A DNA stretch of 64,000 nucleotides. It comes from Nocardioides sediminis (lineage in GTDB: Bacteria > Actinomycetota > Actinomycetes > Propionibacteriales > Nocardioidaceae). The DNA lies in assembly GCF_003047295.1 (NCBI RefSeq), contig NZ_PZYZ01000006.1, positions 62,001-126,000 of the forward strand. Reading direction: 5' to 3'. The notes beneath the pieces were generated by a model. It ran no database searches and had not been told where the DNA came from. It worked only from the letters and a program-made list of their open reading frames with translations. This document shows positions 25,490-33,446 of this stretch, piece by piece (within the stretch, counting starts at the first letter, position 1; every line of letters begins with the position of its first letter). A program made the position numbers and the translations under genes.

Positions 25490-26067
25490 GGGGACAGCAC
25501 CCTCGCGACGACCTCGCGCGCCTCGTCGTACAGGTCCTCCTCGCTCACCTCGTCGTCGACCATGGTGTGGCCGCTGAGCACGAAGCCGTGGGCGGCGAGC
25601 ACCAGCGAGCGGGCCATCACCGTCGGGTTGCCCTCGCGGATGCTGCCGTCGCCCTGGCCCTCCCGGATCGCGTCCTCGATGAGCCCGAGGATCAGGTCCT
25701 GGGAGCGGCCCCGCCGGTGGAGCAGGTAGGGCAGCAGCAGCTCGGGGTCGAGCTCGACGATCCGCACGAAGAGCTCGTTGTCCCGCAGGGCGCGGACGGT
25801 GGCGAGCATCCGGTCGGCGATGTCGGTGTGCGGGTCGCTCGCAGTGACGATCCCCGCCCACTCGCGCGTCATCAGGTCGCCGAGCAGCCGCCCCATGTCG
25901 GGCCACGCGCGGTAGATCGTCATCCGCGAGACCCCGGCGCGACGGGCGACCTCGGTGAGCGTCGTACGACGCCAGCCCACGTCGAGGATGCACGCCCGGG
26001 CGGCGTCGAGGTAGGCGTCCTGCGCGGCCGTGCCTTCTCGTGAACCGTTGTGACGAAGTGACGTCAT
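25486..26067 (-). CDS. TetR-family transcriptional regulator
   Basis: 193 residues. N-terminal HTH LTEVARRAGVSRMTIYRAW at about residues 37-55, then a helical ligand domain with an acidic segment (DDEVSEEDLYDEAREVV). It is the first gene of the operon with glpD and is divergent from the AGPS-like gene with only 17 bp between the two ATG codons. An imperfect palindrome covers that gap and both start codons, so autoregulation plus control of both operons is expected. A likely ligand is a glycerol- or acyl-derived metabolite (inference). Confidence 0.92.
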   Translation of the reverse strand: MTSLRHNGSREGTAAQDAYLDAARACILDVGWRRTTLTEVARRAGVSRMTIYRAWPDMGRLLGDLMTREWAGIVTASDPHTDIADRMLATVRALRDNELFVRIVELDPELLLPYLLHRRGRSQDLILGLIEDAIREGQGDGSIREGNPTVMARSLVLAAHGFVLSGHTMVDDEVSEEDLYDEAREVVARVLSP

Positions 26068-26087
26068 ATGTCACAGTGTAACGTATG
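26065..26087. promoter_or_regulatory. Palindrome spanning both divergent start codons
   Basis: CATATGTCACA-G-TGTAACGTATG is an inverted repeat with two mismatched pairs per arm set. Its outer trinucleotides are the ATG of tetR (minus) and the ATG of the AGPS-like gene (plus). No ribosome site fits either gene, so both mRNAs are probably leaderless and the operator would cover both transcription starts. Confidence 0.55.
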
Positions 26088-27656
26088 ACGACCGAGATGC
26101 ACCCGCAGCGCTGGGGCGACCCGGCCGCCGCCGTGGCCCTGCCGGAGTCCGCCCGCGGGTTGGTCGAGCTGGCCTTCGGGGACGTGCGGGAGACGCCCGC
26201 GACGGATCGCGAGCTGCCCGAGCTGCCGGCGCTGGACGAGTCCCTGCTCGACGCGTTGCGCACGGTCGTCGGCGCGGAGCACGTGCTGACCGACGCCGCG
26301 ACCCGCGCCCTGCGCACGCGCGGCAAGTCGACGCCCGACCTGCTGCGTGCGCGGGCCGGCGACCTCACCGACGCGCCCGACGTCGTCGTCCGGCCCGCGA
26401 CGCAGGCGGAGGTCGAGGCGCTGGTGGCGCTCGCGGTCGAGCACCACCTCGCGCTGGTCCCCTTCGGCGGCGGCACGTCGGTCACCGGCGGCCTGGTGGC
26501 CCGTCGCGAGGGCTTCGCGGGCGTGGTCAGCCTGGACCTGGTGCGGCTCGACCGCCTCGTGGCCGTCGACACCGAGTCCATGACCGCCACCCTGGAGCCG
26601 GGGCTGCGCGGCCCGCAGGCCGAGGCACTGCTCGCCGCGCACGGGCTGACGCTCGGCCACTTCCCGCAGTCCTACCAGCACGCGTCCATCGGCGGGTTCG
26701 CCGCCACCCGCTCGAGCGGCCAGTCCAGCGCGGGCTACGGGCGGTTCGACTCGCTGGTCGTCGGGCTCACCGTGGTGACGCCGTCGGGAGTGCTGACCCT
26801 CGGGTCGGCCCCCGCGACCGCGGCCGGCCCCGACCTGCGCCAGCTCGTGCTCGGCTCCGAGGGCACGCTCGGGGTCATCACCTCGGTCACCGTGCGGGTG
26901 CGCCCCGTGCCCGTCACGCGCGTGTACGACGGGTGGCGCTGGCCGTCGTTCGCCGCCGGGTCCGACGCGATGCGCACCCTCGCCCAGGCCGGCCTGCTGC
27001 CCACCGTCATCCGGCTGTCCGACGAGACCGAGACCGCGATCAACCTGGCCGACCCCGAGTCGATCGGTGCGGGCGGCGACGCCGGCTGCCTCATGGTCGT
27101 CGGCCACGAGGGGGAGCCGGACGTCGTCGCCGCTCGCCGGGCGGCCGTGGCCGCGGTGCTCACCCGGCTCGGCGGGACCGACCTGGGGGAGGAGCCGGGC
27201 CGTGCGTGGGAGCAGGGCCGCTTCCACGCGCCGTACCTCCGCGATGCCCTGCTCGACGTCGGCGTGCTCGTCGAGACCCTCGAGACCGCGACCTTCTGGT
27301 CCAACCGGCAGCGCCTCTACGACGCGGTGCGGGCGGCGCTGACGGGCGCGCTGGGCGAGGGTGCGCTGGTGCTCTGCCACGTGTCGCACGTCTACGAGAC
27401 GGGCTGCTCGCTCTACTTCACCGTCGCCGCCCGGCAGGCCGAGGACCCGCTGGAGCAGTGGGCCGCCGCCAAGGCCGCGGCCAGCGACGCGATCATCGCC
27501 GCCGGCGCGACGATCACCCACCACCACGCGATCGGGACCGACCACAAGCCGTGGTTCGCCCGCGAGATCGGTCCCGTCGGCGTGCAGGTGCTGCGCGCGG
27601 TCAAGAACTCGCTAGACCCCACCGGCGTGCTCAACCCGGGGGTGCTGGTGCCGTGA
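26085..27656 (+). CDS. FAD-linked oxidase, alkyl-DHAP synthase-like
   Basis: 523 residues. The PCMH-type FAD domain has VVVRPATQAEVEALVALAVE, PFGGGTSVTGG, HASIGGFAATRSSGQSSAGY and VLGSEGTLGVITSVTVRVRP. The C-terminal substrate domain has the His cluster THHHAIGTDHKPW followed by NSLDPTGVLNPG. This His cluster, the mid-domain layout and the length match alkyldihydroxyacetonephosphate synthase (AGPS) relatives rather than GlcD. AGPS swaps the acyl chain of acyl-DHAP for an alcohol to make ether lipids; actinobacterial homologues are poorly characterised. It overlaps the lipid kinase gene by 4 nt. Confidence 0.85.
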   Translation: MTTEMHPQRWGDPAAAVALPESARGLVELAFGDVRETPATDRELPELPALDESLLDALRTVVGAEHVLTDAATRALRTRGKSTPDLLRARAGDLTDAPDVVVRPATQAEVEALVALAVEHHLALVPFGGGTSVTGGLVARREGFAGVVSLDLVRLDRLVAVDTESMTATLEPGLRGPQAEALLAAHGLTLGHFPQSYQHASIGGFAATRSSGQSSAGYGRFDSLVVGLTVVTPSGVLTLGSAPATAAGPDLRQLVLGSEGTLGVITSVTVRVRPVPVTRVYDGWRWPSFAAGSDAMRTLAQAGLLPTVIRLSDETETAINLADPESIGAGGDAGCLMVVGHEGEPDVVAARRAAVAAVLTRLGGTDLGEEPGRAWEQGRFHAPYLRDALLDVGVLVETLETATFWSNRQRLYDAVRAALTGALGEGALVLCHVSHVYETGCSLYFTVAARQAEDPLEQWAAAKAAASDAIIAAGATITHHHAIGTDHKPWFAREIGPVGVQVLRAVKNSLDPTGVLNPGVLVP

Positions 27657-28600
27657 CGTCGCCGCGTCCCGAGCCCGGTGCCGTCGCTCGGCCCGGAGGG
27701 CGTTCCTTCGCCTTCCTGGTCAACCCGGCGTCGGGTGGCGGCGCCGCACCCGGCGCAGTGGTGCCCGTGGCGCGCCGGCTGCGGGACGCGGGCGCGGAGG
27801 TCGAGGTGACCTACTCGCCCGGCCCTCGCGCCATGCACGACCTGGTCGCGGCCGCGGTCGCGCGCGGCGACGTCGTCGTCTCGGTGGGCGGCGACGGCAT
27901 GCTGTCGTCGCTGGCCGGCGAGGTCGCCCGGCTCGGCGGCACGCTCGGGGTGGTCCCCGCCGGGCGGGGCAACGACTTCGCCCGCATGCTCGGCCTGCCG
28001 TCGGACCCGCTCGCCCAGGCGGACCTCCTGCTCGGCGGCTCCACCCGGCGCGTCGACCTCCTTTCGTGGGCCTGTCTCGGGCTCTCGCGGGTGGTGGCCG
28101 GATCGGTGTACGCCGGCGTGGACGCGCGCGCCGCGGAGATCGTCGACCGCGTGCGGCGCCTCCCCGGCCCGCTGCAGTACCCCTTCGCCGCCGTCCGCGC
28201 CCTCGCGACCTACCGACCCGCCCGCTACCGGGTCGTCGTCGACGGCGTGGCCACGGAGCACGACGCCGCCACCGTCGTCGTGGCCAACTCGCGCTACTAC
28301 GGCCAGGGGATGGCGATCGCGCCGGACGCGCGCCCGGACGACGGGCTGCTCGACGTCGTGGTCGTCGAGGCCGCCACCAAGCGGGCGCTGATCCGCTCGC
28401 TGCCGAAGGTGTACGACGGCCGGCACGTCGCGCTGCCCGAGGTCACCGTCCTGCGCGGCGCGCGGGTCGAGATCTCGGCCGACGCGCGGGTGCCCGTGCC
28501 GGTCGGGGGTGACGGCGAGCCGCTCGGCGTGCTGCCGGGCCTCTCCTCGCCTCCGGCGGAGGTCGCCGTGCTGCCGGGGGCGTTGACGGTCCTCGCCTGA
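27653..28600 (+). CDS. Diacylglycerol kinase-family lipid kinase
   Basis: 315 residues. It contains FLVNPASGGG, the nucleotide-binding VVSVGGDGMLSSLAGEVARL, VPAGRGNDFARMLGLP and a C-terminal beta domain (DDGLLDVVVVEAATK). The DagK/YegS/LCB5 family phosphorylates diacylglycerol, undecaprenol or related lipids. The GTG start lies in a GTGA overlap with the AGPS-like gene, so the two act together. The C-terminal Pro/Val segment is longer than the minimal family. The stop codon is the first triplet of the 32-bp repeat array R3. Confidence 0.9.
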   Translation: MTSPRPEPGAVARPGGRSFAFLVNPASGGGAAPGAVVPVARRLRDAGAEVEVTYSPGPRAMHDLVAAAVARGDVVVSVGGDGMLSSLAGEVARLGGTLGVVPAGRGNDFARMLGLPSDPLAQADLLLGGSTRRVDLLSWACLGLSRVVAGSVYAGVDARAAEIVDRVRRLPGPLQYPFAAVRALATYRPARYRVVVDGVATEHDAATVVVANSRYYGQGMAIAPDARPDDGLLDVVVVEAATKRALIRSLPKVYDGRHVALPEVTVLRGARVEISADARVPVPVGGDGEPLGVLPGLSSPPAEVAVLPGALTVLA

Positions 28601-28717
28601 CCTCCCCCGTTCCGTACCGCTGGAACGTGCCGACCGGGCAGTTCCGTGCCGCTGGAACCCGCCGACCGGGCAGTTCCGTGCCGCTGGATCGCACCGACCT
28701 CCCCCGTTCCGTGCGCT
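28597..28717 (+). repeat. Array R3: four 32-bp units between convergent genes
   Basis: Units start at 28597, 28629, 28661 and 28693 (strict 32-bp period). The middle two read GCCGACCGGGCAGTTCCGT then GCCGCTGGAACCC or similar. The two outer units carry CTCCCCCG in place of the CGGGCAG segment. The array fills the gap exactly from the lipid kinase stop codon to the HIT gene stop codon. Confidence 0.88.
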
Positions 28718-29143
28718 TCAGTCGTTGGCGCGGAGCCGTTGCGCGGTGCTCTCGAGCGCGTGCCGTTCACCGGGGCGCGGCGTCCACGGCCGGACCAGGT
28801 CGTCCCCGTCCCAGCGCGGTACGACGTGCACGTGCAGGTGGAACACGTCCTGCCAACCGGCAGTGCGGTTGGCCTGGAAGGCGGTCATGCCATCCGGAGA
28901 GAGCCGCCGGTCGAGGAGCAGCGCAACGGCCCGCGCGGCACGCATCACCGCGGCGGCGGAGTCCGCGTCCGCGTCCAGGAGGTCGTCCGCGTGCACCTTC
29001 GGGACCACGAGCGTGTGACCCTCGGTCGCCGGGTTGATGTCGAGGAAGGCCAGGGTCATGTCGTCCTCATGGACGACGTACGCCGGGACCGTCCCGTCCA
29101 CGATCCCGCAGAACAGACAGGTCTCGGGCCGAGCAGAGGTCAT
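28718..29143 (-). CDS. HIT family protein
   Basis: 141 residues. An N-terminal CLFCGIVDG (a CxxC often binding zinc in Hint proteins), AYVVHEDDMTLAFLDINP, and the histidine triad HLHVHVVPRWDGD near residue 103. HIT proteins are nucleotidyl hydrolases or transferases acting on adenosine-linked phosphoramidates and dinucleoside polyphosphates. ATG 29143 follows AAGGAG. The gene is bracketed by 32-bp repeat arrays on both sides. Confidence 0.93.
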   Translation of the reverse strand: MTSARPETCLFCGIVDGTVPAYVVHEDDMTLAFLDINPATEGHTLVVPKVHADDLLDADADSAAAVMRAARAVALLLDRRLSPDGMTAFQANRTAGWQDVFHLHVHVVPRWDGDDLVRPWTPRPGERHALESTAQRLRAND

Positions 29144-29188
29144 GACTCCTTCGTACGACGCGCGGCGGTCGCGGAGCGAGCGACGCGC

Positions 29189-29320
29189 CCATCCCGGTCC
29201 CAGGCGCACGGAATCGCCCGGTCGGTGGGTTCCAGCGGTACGAAACCGCCCGGTCGGTGGGTTCCAGCGGTACGAAAGTGCCCGGTCGGCCGGGTTCCAG
29301 CGGTACGAAACTGCCCGCTC
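29189..29320 (-). repeat. Array R4: four 32-bp units ending at the pirin stop
   Basis: Units start at 29189, 29221, 29253 and 29285, with a partial fifth at 29317 that overlaps the pirin stop codon. On the minus strand the unit is close to CCGACCGGGCGGTTTCGT then ACCGCTGGAACCCA. As in R1-R3, the array starts at a gene's stop codon and runs in that gene's sense direction. Confidence 0.88.
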
Positions 29321-30017
29321 AGGTGAAGGACCAGACGAGCAGGTCGGTGGGCTCGTCCGCCACGGCGACGCCGCCCTCGTCGACCAGCCGCAGCGCGTCG
29401 CCCGCCCCGAGTCGCTCGTCACCCGCGCCGAGGCGGTGGTCGCCGACGGACACCGACCCGGTGGCCGCGAAGACGTGCAGCCGGTGCGCGTCCGGAAGCT
29501 CGACCGACTCCCCGGGAGCGAGCCGGGCCACGTGCAGGGACGCGCCCGTCGTACCGATCGGCAGGCCGCTGTCTCCGGCCACCGGCACGAGACCGGCACC
29601 CGCCAGGTCGACCGCGAGCTCGCGGTGCACGGGCGTGCCGCCCGGCTCGTCGGGCCGCACCCACGCCTGCACGAAGCGCGTCGGCCCGGACGCGGGGGCG
29701 GCGATCTCGGCGTGCCGGATGCCCGAGCCGGCGCTCATCGCCTGGACGCTGCCGGCGCCGATCGGCGAGGTGTGGCCGGTCGAGTCGGTGTGCAGCAGCA
29801 CCCCGGACAGCACCCACGTGACGATCTCGAGGTCACGGTGCGGGTGGTCGGGATAGCCGCCGCCGGGCTGGAGGATCTCGTCGTTGTGGCAGACCAGGGG
29901 GCCGAAGCCCAGGTTGGCCGGGTCGTAGTGGGGCCCGAAGGAGAACGAGTGGCGGGTCACCCGGTCCGGCTCGTGGGTGGTGAACCTCGCCGATCCGGCG
30001 TACAGCGTTGCTGCCAT
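29319..30017 (-). CDS. Pirin family protein
   Basis: 232 residues, bicupin. Metal-site residues in the N-terminal cupin are PDHPHRDLEIVTWVLSG and GSGIRHAEI; the C-terminal cupin is less conserved. Bacterial pirins such as YhhW show quercetinase activity, and others modulate metabolic enzymes, so the role here is open. A short tandem repeat, RLGAGDERLGAGD, lies near residue 205. It is divergent from the GH1 gene across 18 bp. Confidence 0.92.
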   Translation of the reverse strand: MAATLYAGSARFTTHEPDRVTRHSFSFGPHYDPANLGFGPLVCHNDEILQPGGGYPDHPHRDLEIVTWVLSGVLLHTDSTGHTSPIGAGSVQAMSAGSGIRHAEIAAPASGPTRFVQAWVRPDEPGGTPVHRELAVDLAGAGLVPVAGDSGLPIGTTGASLHVARLAPGESVELPDAHRLHVFAATGSVSVGDHRLGAGDERLGAGDALRLVDEGGVAVADEPTDLLVWSFT

Positions 30018-30022
30018 GCCGA

Positions 30023-30028
30023 TATCTT
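30023..30028 (+). promoter_or_regulatory. -10-like TATCTT before the GH1 gene
   Basis: TATCTT is followed by seven bases and GTG 30036, with no ribosome site. This predicts a leaderless mRNA starting at or next to the GTG. Confidence 0.45.
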
Positions 30029-30035
30029 CACTCAC

Positions 30036-31400
30036 GTGACCACTGAGCCGCCCGGGTCCTTTCCCCAGCTGCCCCCGGGATTCCGGTTCGGGACCAGCAC
30101 GGCGGCCTACCAGATCGAGGGTGCGGCCACAGAGGACGGCCGCGGACCCAGCATCTGGGACACCTTCTGCGCCGAGCCCGGACGCATCGCCGACGGCTCG
30201 AGCGGGGCGGTCGCGTGCGACCACTACCACCGGTACGCCGAGGACGTGGCGCTGATGGAGGCCCTCGGGACCCAGGGCTACCGGCTCTCGATGTCGTGGT
30301 CGCGGATCATGCCCGACGGCCGCACCGTCAACGAGGCGGGGCTGGCCTTCTACGACCGGCTCCTCGACGCCCTCGTCGAGCACGGCATCGCCCCGATGGT
30401 CACGCTCTACCACTGGGACCTCCCGCAGGCGCTCGAGGACGAGGGCGGGTGGCTCAACCGGGAGACCGTCGACCGCTTCGCGGAGTACGCCGCCCTCGTC
30501 GGCGAGCGCTTCGTCGACCGGGTCGAGCACTGGATCCCCGTCAACGAGCCCAACGTGGCGTCGCTGCTGGGCTACGGGCTGGGCCGGCACGCGCCCGGCC
30601 GGACCCTGATGTTCGACTCCCTGTGGGCCTCCCACCACCTGCTCCTCGCCCACGGCCGCGCCGCCATCGAGCTGCGCTGGGCCGGGGCGACGAGCATCGG
30701 CTGCGCCAACAACCACGCACCGGTGTGGCCGGCCTCCGACGCCGACGCCGACGTGGGCGCGAGCAAGATCTTCGACGGGGTGTGGAACGGCATGTTCCTC
30801 GAGCCGATGCTGCTGGGCCGCTACCCCGTGGACCTCGCGCCGCTGCTCGACGGGTTGGCCGAGCCGGGCGACATGGCCACGATCCGCCAGCCGCTCGACT
30901 TCTACGGGGTCAACTACTACCACCCGATGAAGGTCGCCGCCGCCCCCGAGGACGCGGACATGCCCTTCGAGATGCGCGACGTCGTGGGCTACCCGACCAC
31001 GGACTTCGGCTGGCCCGTCGTCCCGGACGCCCTGCGCGAGTGGCTGATCATGTTCCGGGCGCGCTACCGCGCCGCCCTGCCGCCGATCGTGATCACCGAG
31101 TCGGGCTGCTCCTACGACATGGGCCCCGACGAGCACGGCGTCGTCGACGACCAGCCCCGGATCGACTACCTCCACGGTCACCTGACCGCGGTCGCCGAGG
31201 CGATCGGGCGCGGCGTCGACGTCCGCGGCTACTACTGCTGGTCGCTGCTCGACAACTTCGAGTGGGCCGAGGGCTACACCCAGCGGTTCGGCCTCGTGCA
31301 CGTCGACTACGAGACCCAGAAGCGCACGCCCAAGCGGTCCTTCCAGTGGTACGCCGACCTGATCGCCGCCCAGCCCGGGAGCGGGTCCGCGCCCCGATAG
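30036..31400 (+). CDS. GH1 beta-glucosidase
   Basis: 454 residues. A complete GH1 barrel: FRFGTSTAAYQIEGA at the N-terminus, acid/base Glu171 in WIPVNEPN, nucleophile Glu355 in VITESGCSY, and the aglycone-side CWSLLDNFEWAEGY near the end. It hydrolyses terminal beta-glucosides. There is no signal peptide, so it acts in the cytoplasm on imported disaccharides. The Gly/Cys after the nucleophile (ESGCSY rather than ENGA) is a usual actinobacterial variant. The sulfotransferase gene follows after 10 bp. Confidence 0.95.
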   Translation: MTTEPPGSFPQLPPGFRFGTSTAAYQIEGAATEDGRGPSIWDTFCAEPGRIADGSSGAVACDHYHRYAEDVALMEALGTQGYRLSMSWSRIMPDGRTVNEAGLAFYDRLLDALVEHGIAPMVTLYHWDLPQALEDEGGWLNRETVDRFAEYAALVGERFVDRVEHWIPVNEPNVASLLGYGLGRHAPGRTLMFDSLWASHHLLLAHGRAAIELRWAGATSIGCANNHAPVWPASDADADVGASKIFDGVWNGMFLEPMLLGRYPVDLAPLLDGLAEPGDMATIRQPLDFYGVNYYHPMKVAAAPEDADMPFEMRDVVGYPTTDFGWPVVPDALREWLIMFRARYRAALPPIVITESGCSYDMGPDEHGVVDDQPRIDYLHGHLTAVAEAIGRGVDVRGYYCWSLLDNFEWAEGYTQRFGLVHVDYETQKRTPKRSFQWYADLIAAQPGSGSAPR

Positions 31401-31410
31401 GGTGCGGGGC

Positions 31411-32454
31411 ATGTCGAGTCGCCGGGTCGTGTTCGTGGTCGGGTCGGGCCGCAGCGGCACCAGCACGATGGCCGGCACCCTCCGGACGCTGGGCCTGCAC
31501 GTGCCCCAGCCCGAGGTCGCCGCCGACTCCACCAACCCCAAGGGCTTCGGCGAGCCGCAGTGGGTCGTCGACCTGCACACCGAGCTCCTCGCCCGCAGCA
31601 ACGTCCAGGTCTCCGACGCCCGCCCGCGCGCCTGGCTCGACGCCGGCCGCCTCAGCGGTGACCACGCGACGCGCGAGCGGGTGACCGCCTGGCTGGAGTC
31701 GCAGCTCGGCGAGGCCGACGAGCTGGTGGTCAAGGACCCGCGCGCCGCCTGGTTCCTCGGGCTGTGGCGCGCGTGCGCCGACCGCTGCGACGCGACGTCG
31801 TCGTACATCACCATGCTGCGTCCGGTCACCGAGGTGGTCGGCAGCAAGAAGAAGTACTACGACCAGCGCCAGGGCGACGTCACCCGCACGGCCGCCTGGG
31901 TCAACATGATGCTGCACACCGAGCGCGCCACCCGGGGCGAGCAGCGTCGCTTCGTCCGGTACGCCGACCTGCTCGCCGACTGGACGCAGCCCGTGTTCGC
32001 GATCGGCGAGGCCTTCGACCTGCACGCGGTCAAGACGGCGATGGCCAACGACATCGCGCAGGTCCACAAGTTCATCGACCCCTCGCTGCGCCGGGTCACC
32101 CTCACCTGGGACGACGTGCAGGTGCCGACCGTCCTCCGCGAGCTCGCGCAGGAGACCTGGACGATGCTCGACGGCCTGGCCGACGAGGGCGGCGACACCG
32201 CGCAGGCGCAGCAGGTCAGCGACCAGCTGCGGGTGGCCTACGGCGAGATGTACGCCGACGCCGAGGCCTTCGCGCACTCCACCACCGTCGCGCAGCGCCG
32301 GACGGCCGCGGCCGAGGCCCGCCGGCAGGCGGAGGCGGGAGCCGCCGACGCCACCGCACGCCGCGCGGCCGACCGGGTGCCGCACTCCGTCCGCGCCATG
32401 GTCCCCGAGAGCGCCCGCCGCGGCCTGCGCAAGGCCCTGCGCCGGGAGCGCTGA
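31411..32454 (+). CDS. Sulfotransferase-family protein
   Basis: 347 residues. The 5'-phosphosulfate loop is VFVVGSGRSGTSTMAGTL (residues 7-24), followed by NPKGFGEPQWVVDLH and VKDPRAAWFLGLWR. This matches the P-loop/PAPS-dependent family 3 sulfotransferases seen in actinobacterial cell-surface glycan loci. A C-terminal coiled, Ala/Arg-rich tail (residues 285-347) ends in RRGLRKALRRER. ATG 31411 has TAGGGT 7 nt upstream that includes the GH1 stop codon. It leads an operon with three glycosyltransferases. Confidence 0.85.
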   Translation: MSSRRVVFVVGSGRSGTSTMAGTLRTLGLHVPQPEVAADSTNPKGFGEPQWVVDLHTELLARSNVQVSDARPRAWLDAGRLSGDHATRERVTAWLESQLGEADELVVKDPRAAWFLGLWRACADRCDATSSYITMLRPVTEVVGSKKKYYDQRQGDVTRTAAWVNMMLHTERATRGEQRRFVRYADLLADWTQPVFAIGEAFDLHAVKTAMANDIAQVHKFIDPSLRRVTLTWDDVQVPTVLRELAQETWTMLDGLADEGGDTAQAQQVSDQLRVAYGEMYADAEAFAHSTTVAQRRTAAAEARRQAEAGAADATARRAADRVPHSVRAMVPESARRGLRKALRRER

Positions 32455-32462
32455 GGACGCCC

Positions 32463-33446
32463 GTGCCGCCCACCACCCCGGACATCCCCTCCCTGGAGGG
32501 GCTCGCCGACTACGACGTCACGTGGCCGTGGACCCGCGGGGAGCACTCCACCCCCGGGATCACCTGCGTCTTCCGGGTGCGCAACGAGGCCCGCAACCTG
32601 CCCTGGGTGCTGCCGCCGATCCTCTCCGCGGTCCAGCACGTGCTGCTGGTCGACAACGGCTCGACCGACGGCACGCTCGAGGTCGCCGAGCAGATCGCCG
32701 CCGACCTCGGCGCACGCGACCGCTTCACGGGCATGACCTACCCGCACGCCGTGGCCCGCGCGGGCGGCGAGCACCTCGCCACCCCGGCCACGTCCGTGCA
32801 CTCGCTGACGCACTTCTACAACTGGTGCTTCAGCCACGTGCGCACGGCGTACTCCATGAAGTGGGACGGCGACATGGTGCTCACGCCCGAGGGCGCGGGC
32901 ATCCTGCGCGACCTCTCCTGGCAGCTCGAGACCACCCGGACGATCGTGTCCATGCCGCGCCACCCGCTCACCGTGGTCGACGAGCGGACCGGCTGGCTGG
33001 ACCTGTCGCTGCGCTTCCTCGAGCCGTGGGTCTATCCCATGGGTCCGGACTTCACGTTCGTGAAGGCCTTCGACTGGGAGCTGCGCGAGTATCCCGCGGA
33101 CGTCGAGCGCCTCGTCCTCCAGCAGGGCCTGTGCGTGGAGGTCAAGTGGCTCGACGCCGACGAGTACGCCCACTGGCGCACGGACGGCATCGACTTCACC
33201 AACACCCGCCTCTACCGCAAGCTGCGCGAGTTCGAGGTCGACGAGGCGATCCGCTCGGGCCGCGCCGAGGAGCTCGGCGGGCTCGTGCGCGTCGACGCAC
33301 CCGCGGGTGTCCACATCATCGACCACGTCACGCGCACCTGGCTGCGCCAGCAGCCGCGACCGCTGGTCAAGCACAGCCTCCCCGCGTCGCTGCGGGAGCG
33401 GACGGTGCGTGACCGACCCGCCGGCGAGCAGGAGGCCCAGCGATGA
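32463..33446 (+). CDS. Family 2-like glycosyltransferase
   Basis: 327 residues. GT-A features: ITCVFRVRNEARNLPWVLP, VLLVDNGSTDGTLEVAEQ, and a metal-binding MKWDGDMVLTPEG. The rest has many aromatic residues (FLEPWVYPMGPDFTF). There is no membrane span, so it is soluble or peripheral. GTG 32463 lies 8 nt after the sulfotransferase stop. It overlaps the next glycosyltransferase by 4 nt (ATGA). The acceptor glycan is unknown. Confidence 0.8.
   Translation: MPPTTPDIPSLEGLADYDVTWPWTRGEHSTPGITCVFRVRNEARNLPWVLPPILSAVQHVLLVDNGSTDGTLEVAEQIAADLGARDRFTGMTYPHAVARAGGEHLATPATSVHSLTHFYNWCFSHVRTAYSMKWDGDMVLTPEGAGILRDLSWQLETTRTIVSMPRHPLTVVDERTGWLDLSLRFLEPWVYPMGPDFTFVKAFDWELREYPADVERLVLQQGLCVEVKWLDADEYAHWRTDGIDFTNTRLYRKLREFEVDEAIRSGRAEELGGLVRVDAPAGVHIIDHVTRTWLRQQPRPLVKHSLPASLRERTVRDRPAGEQEAQR

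Noticed and set aside
29319..30017. RLGAGD tandem repeat inside pirin as a frame or assembly error
   Set aside because: The duplication keeps the frame and the gene is otherwise intact, so it is treated as natural variation.
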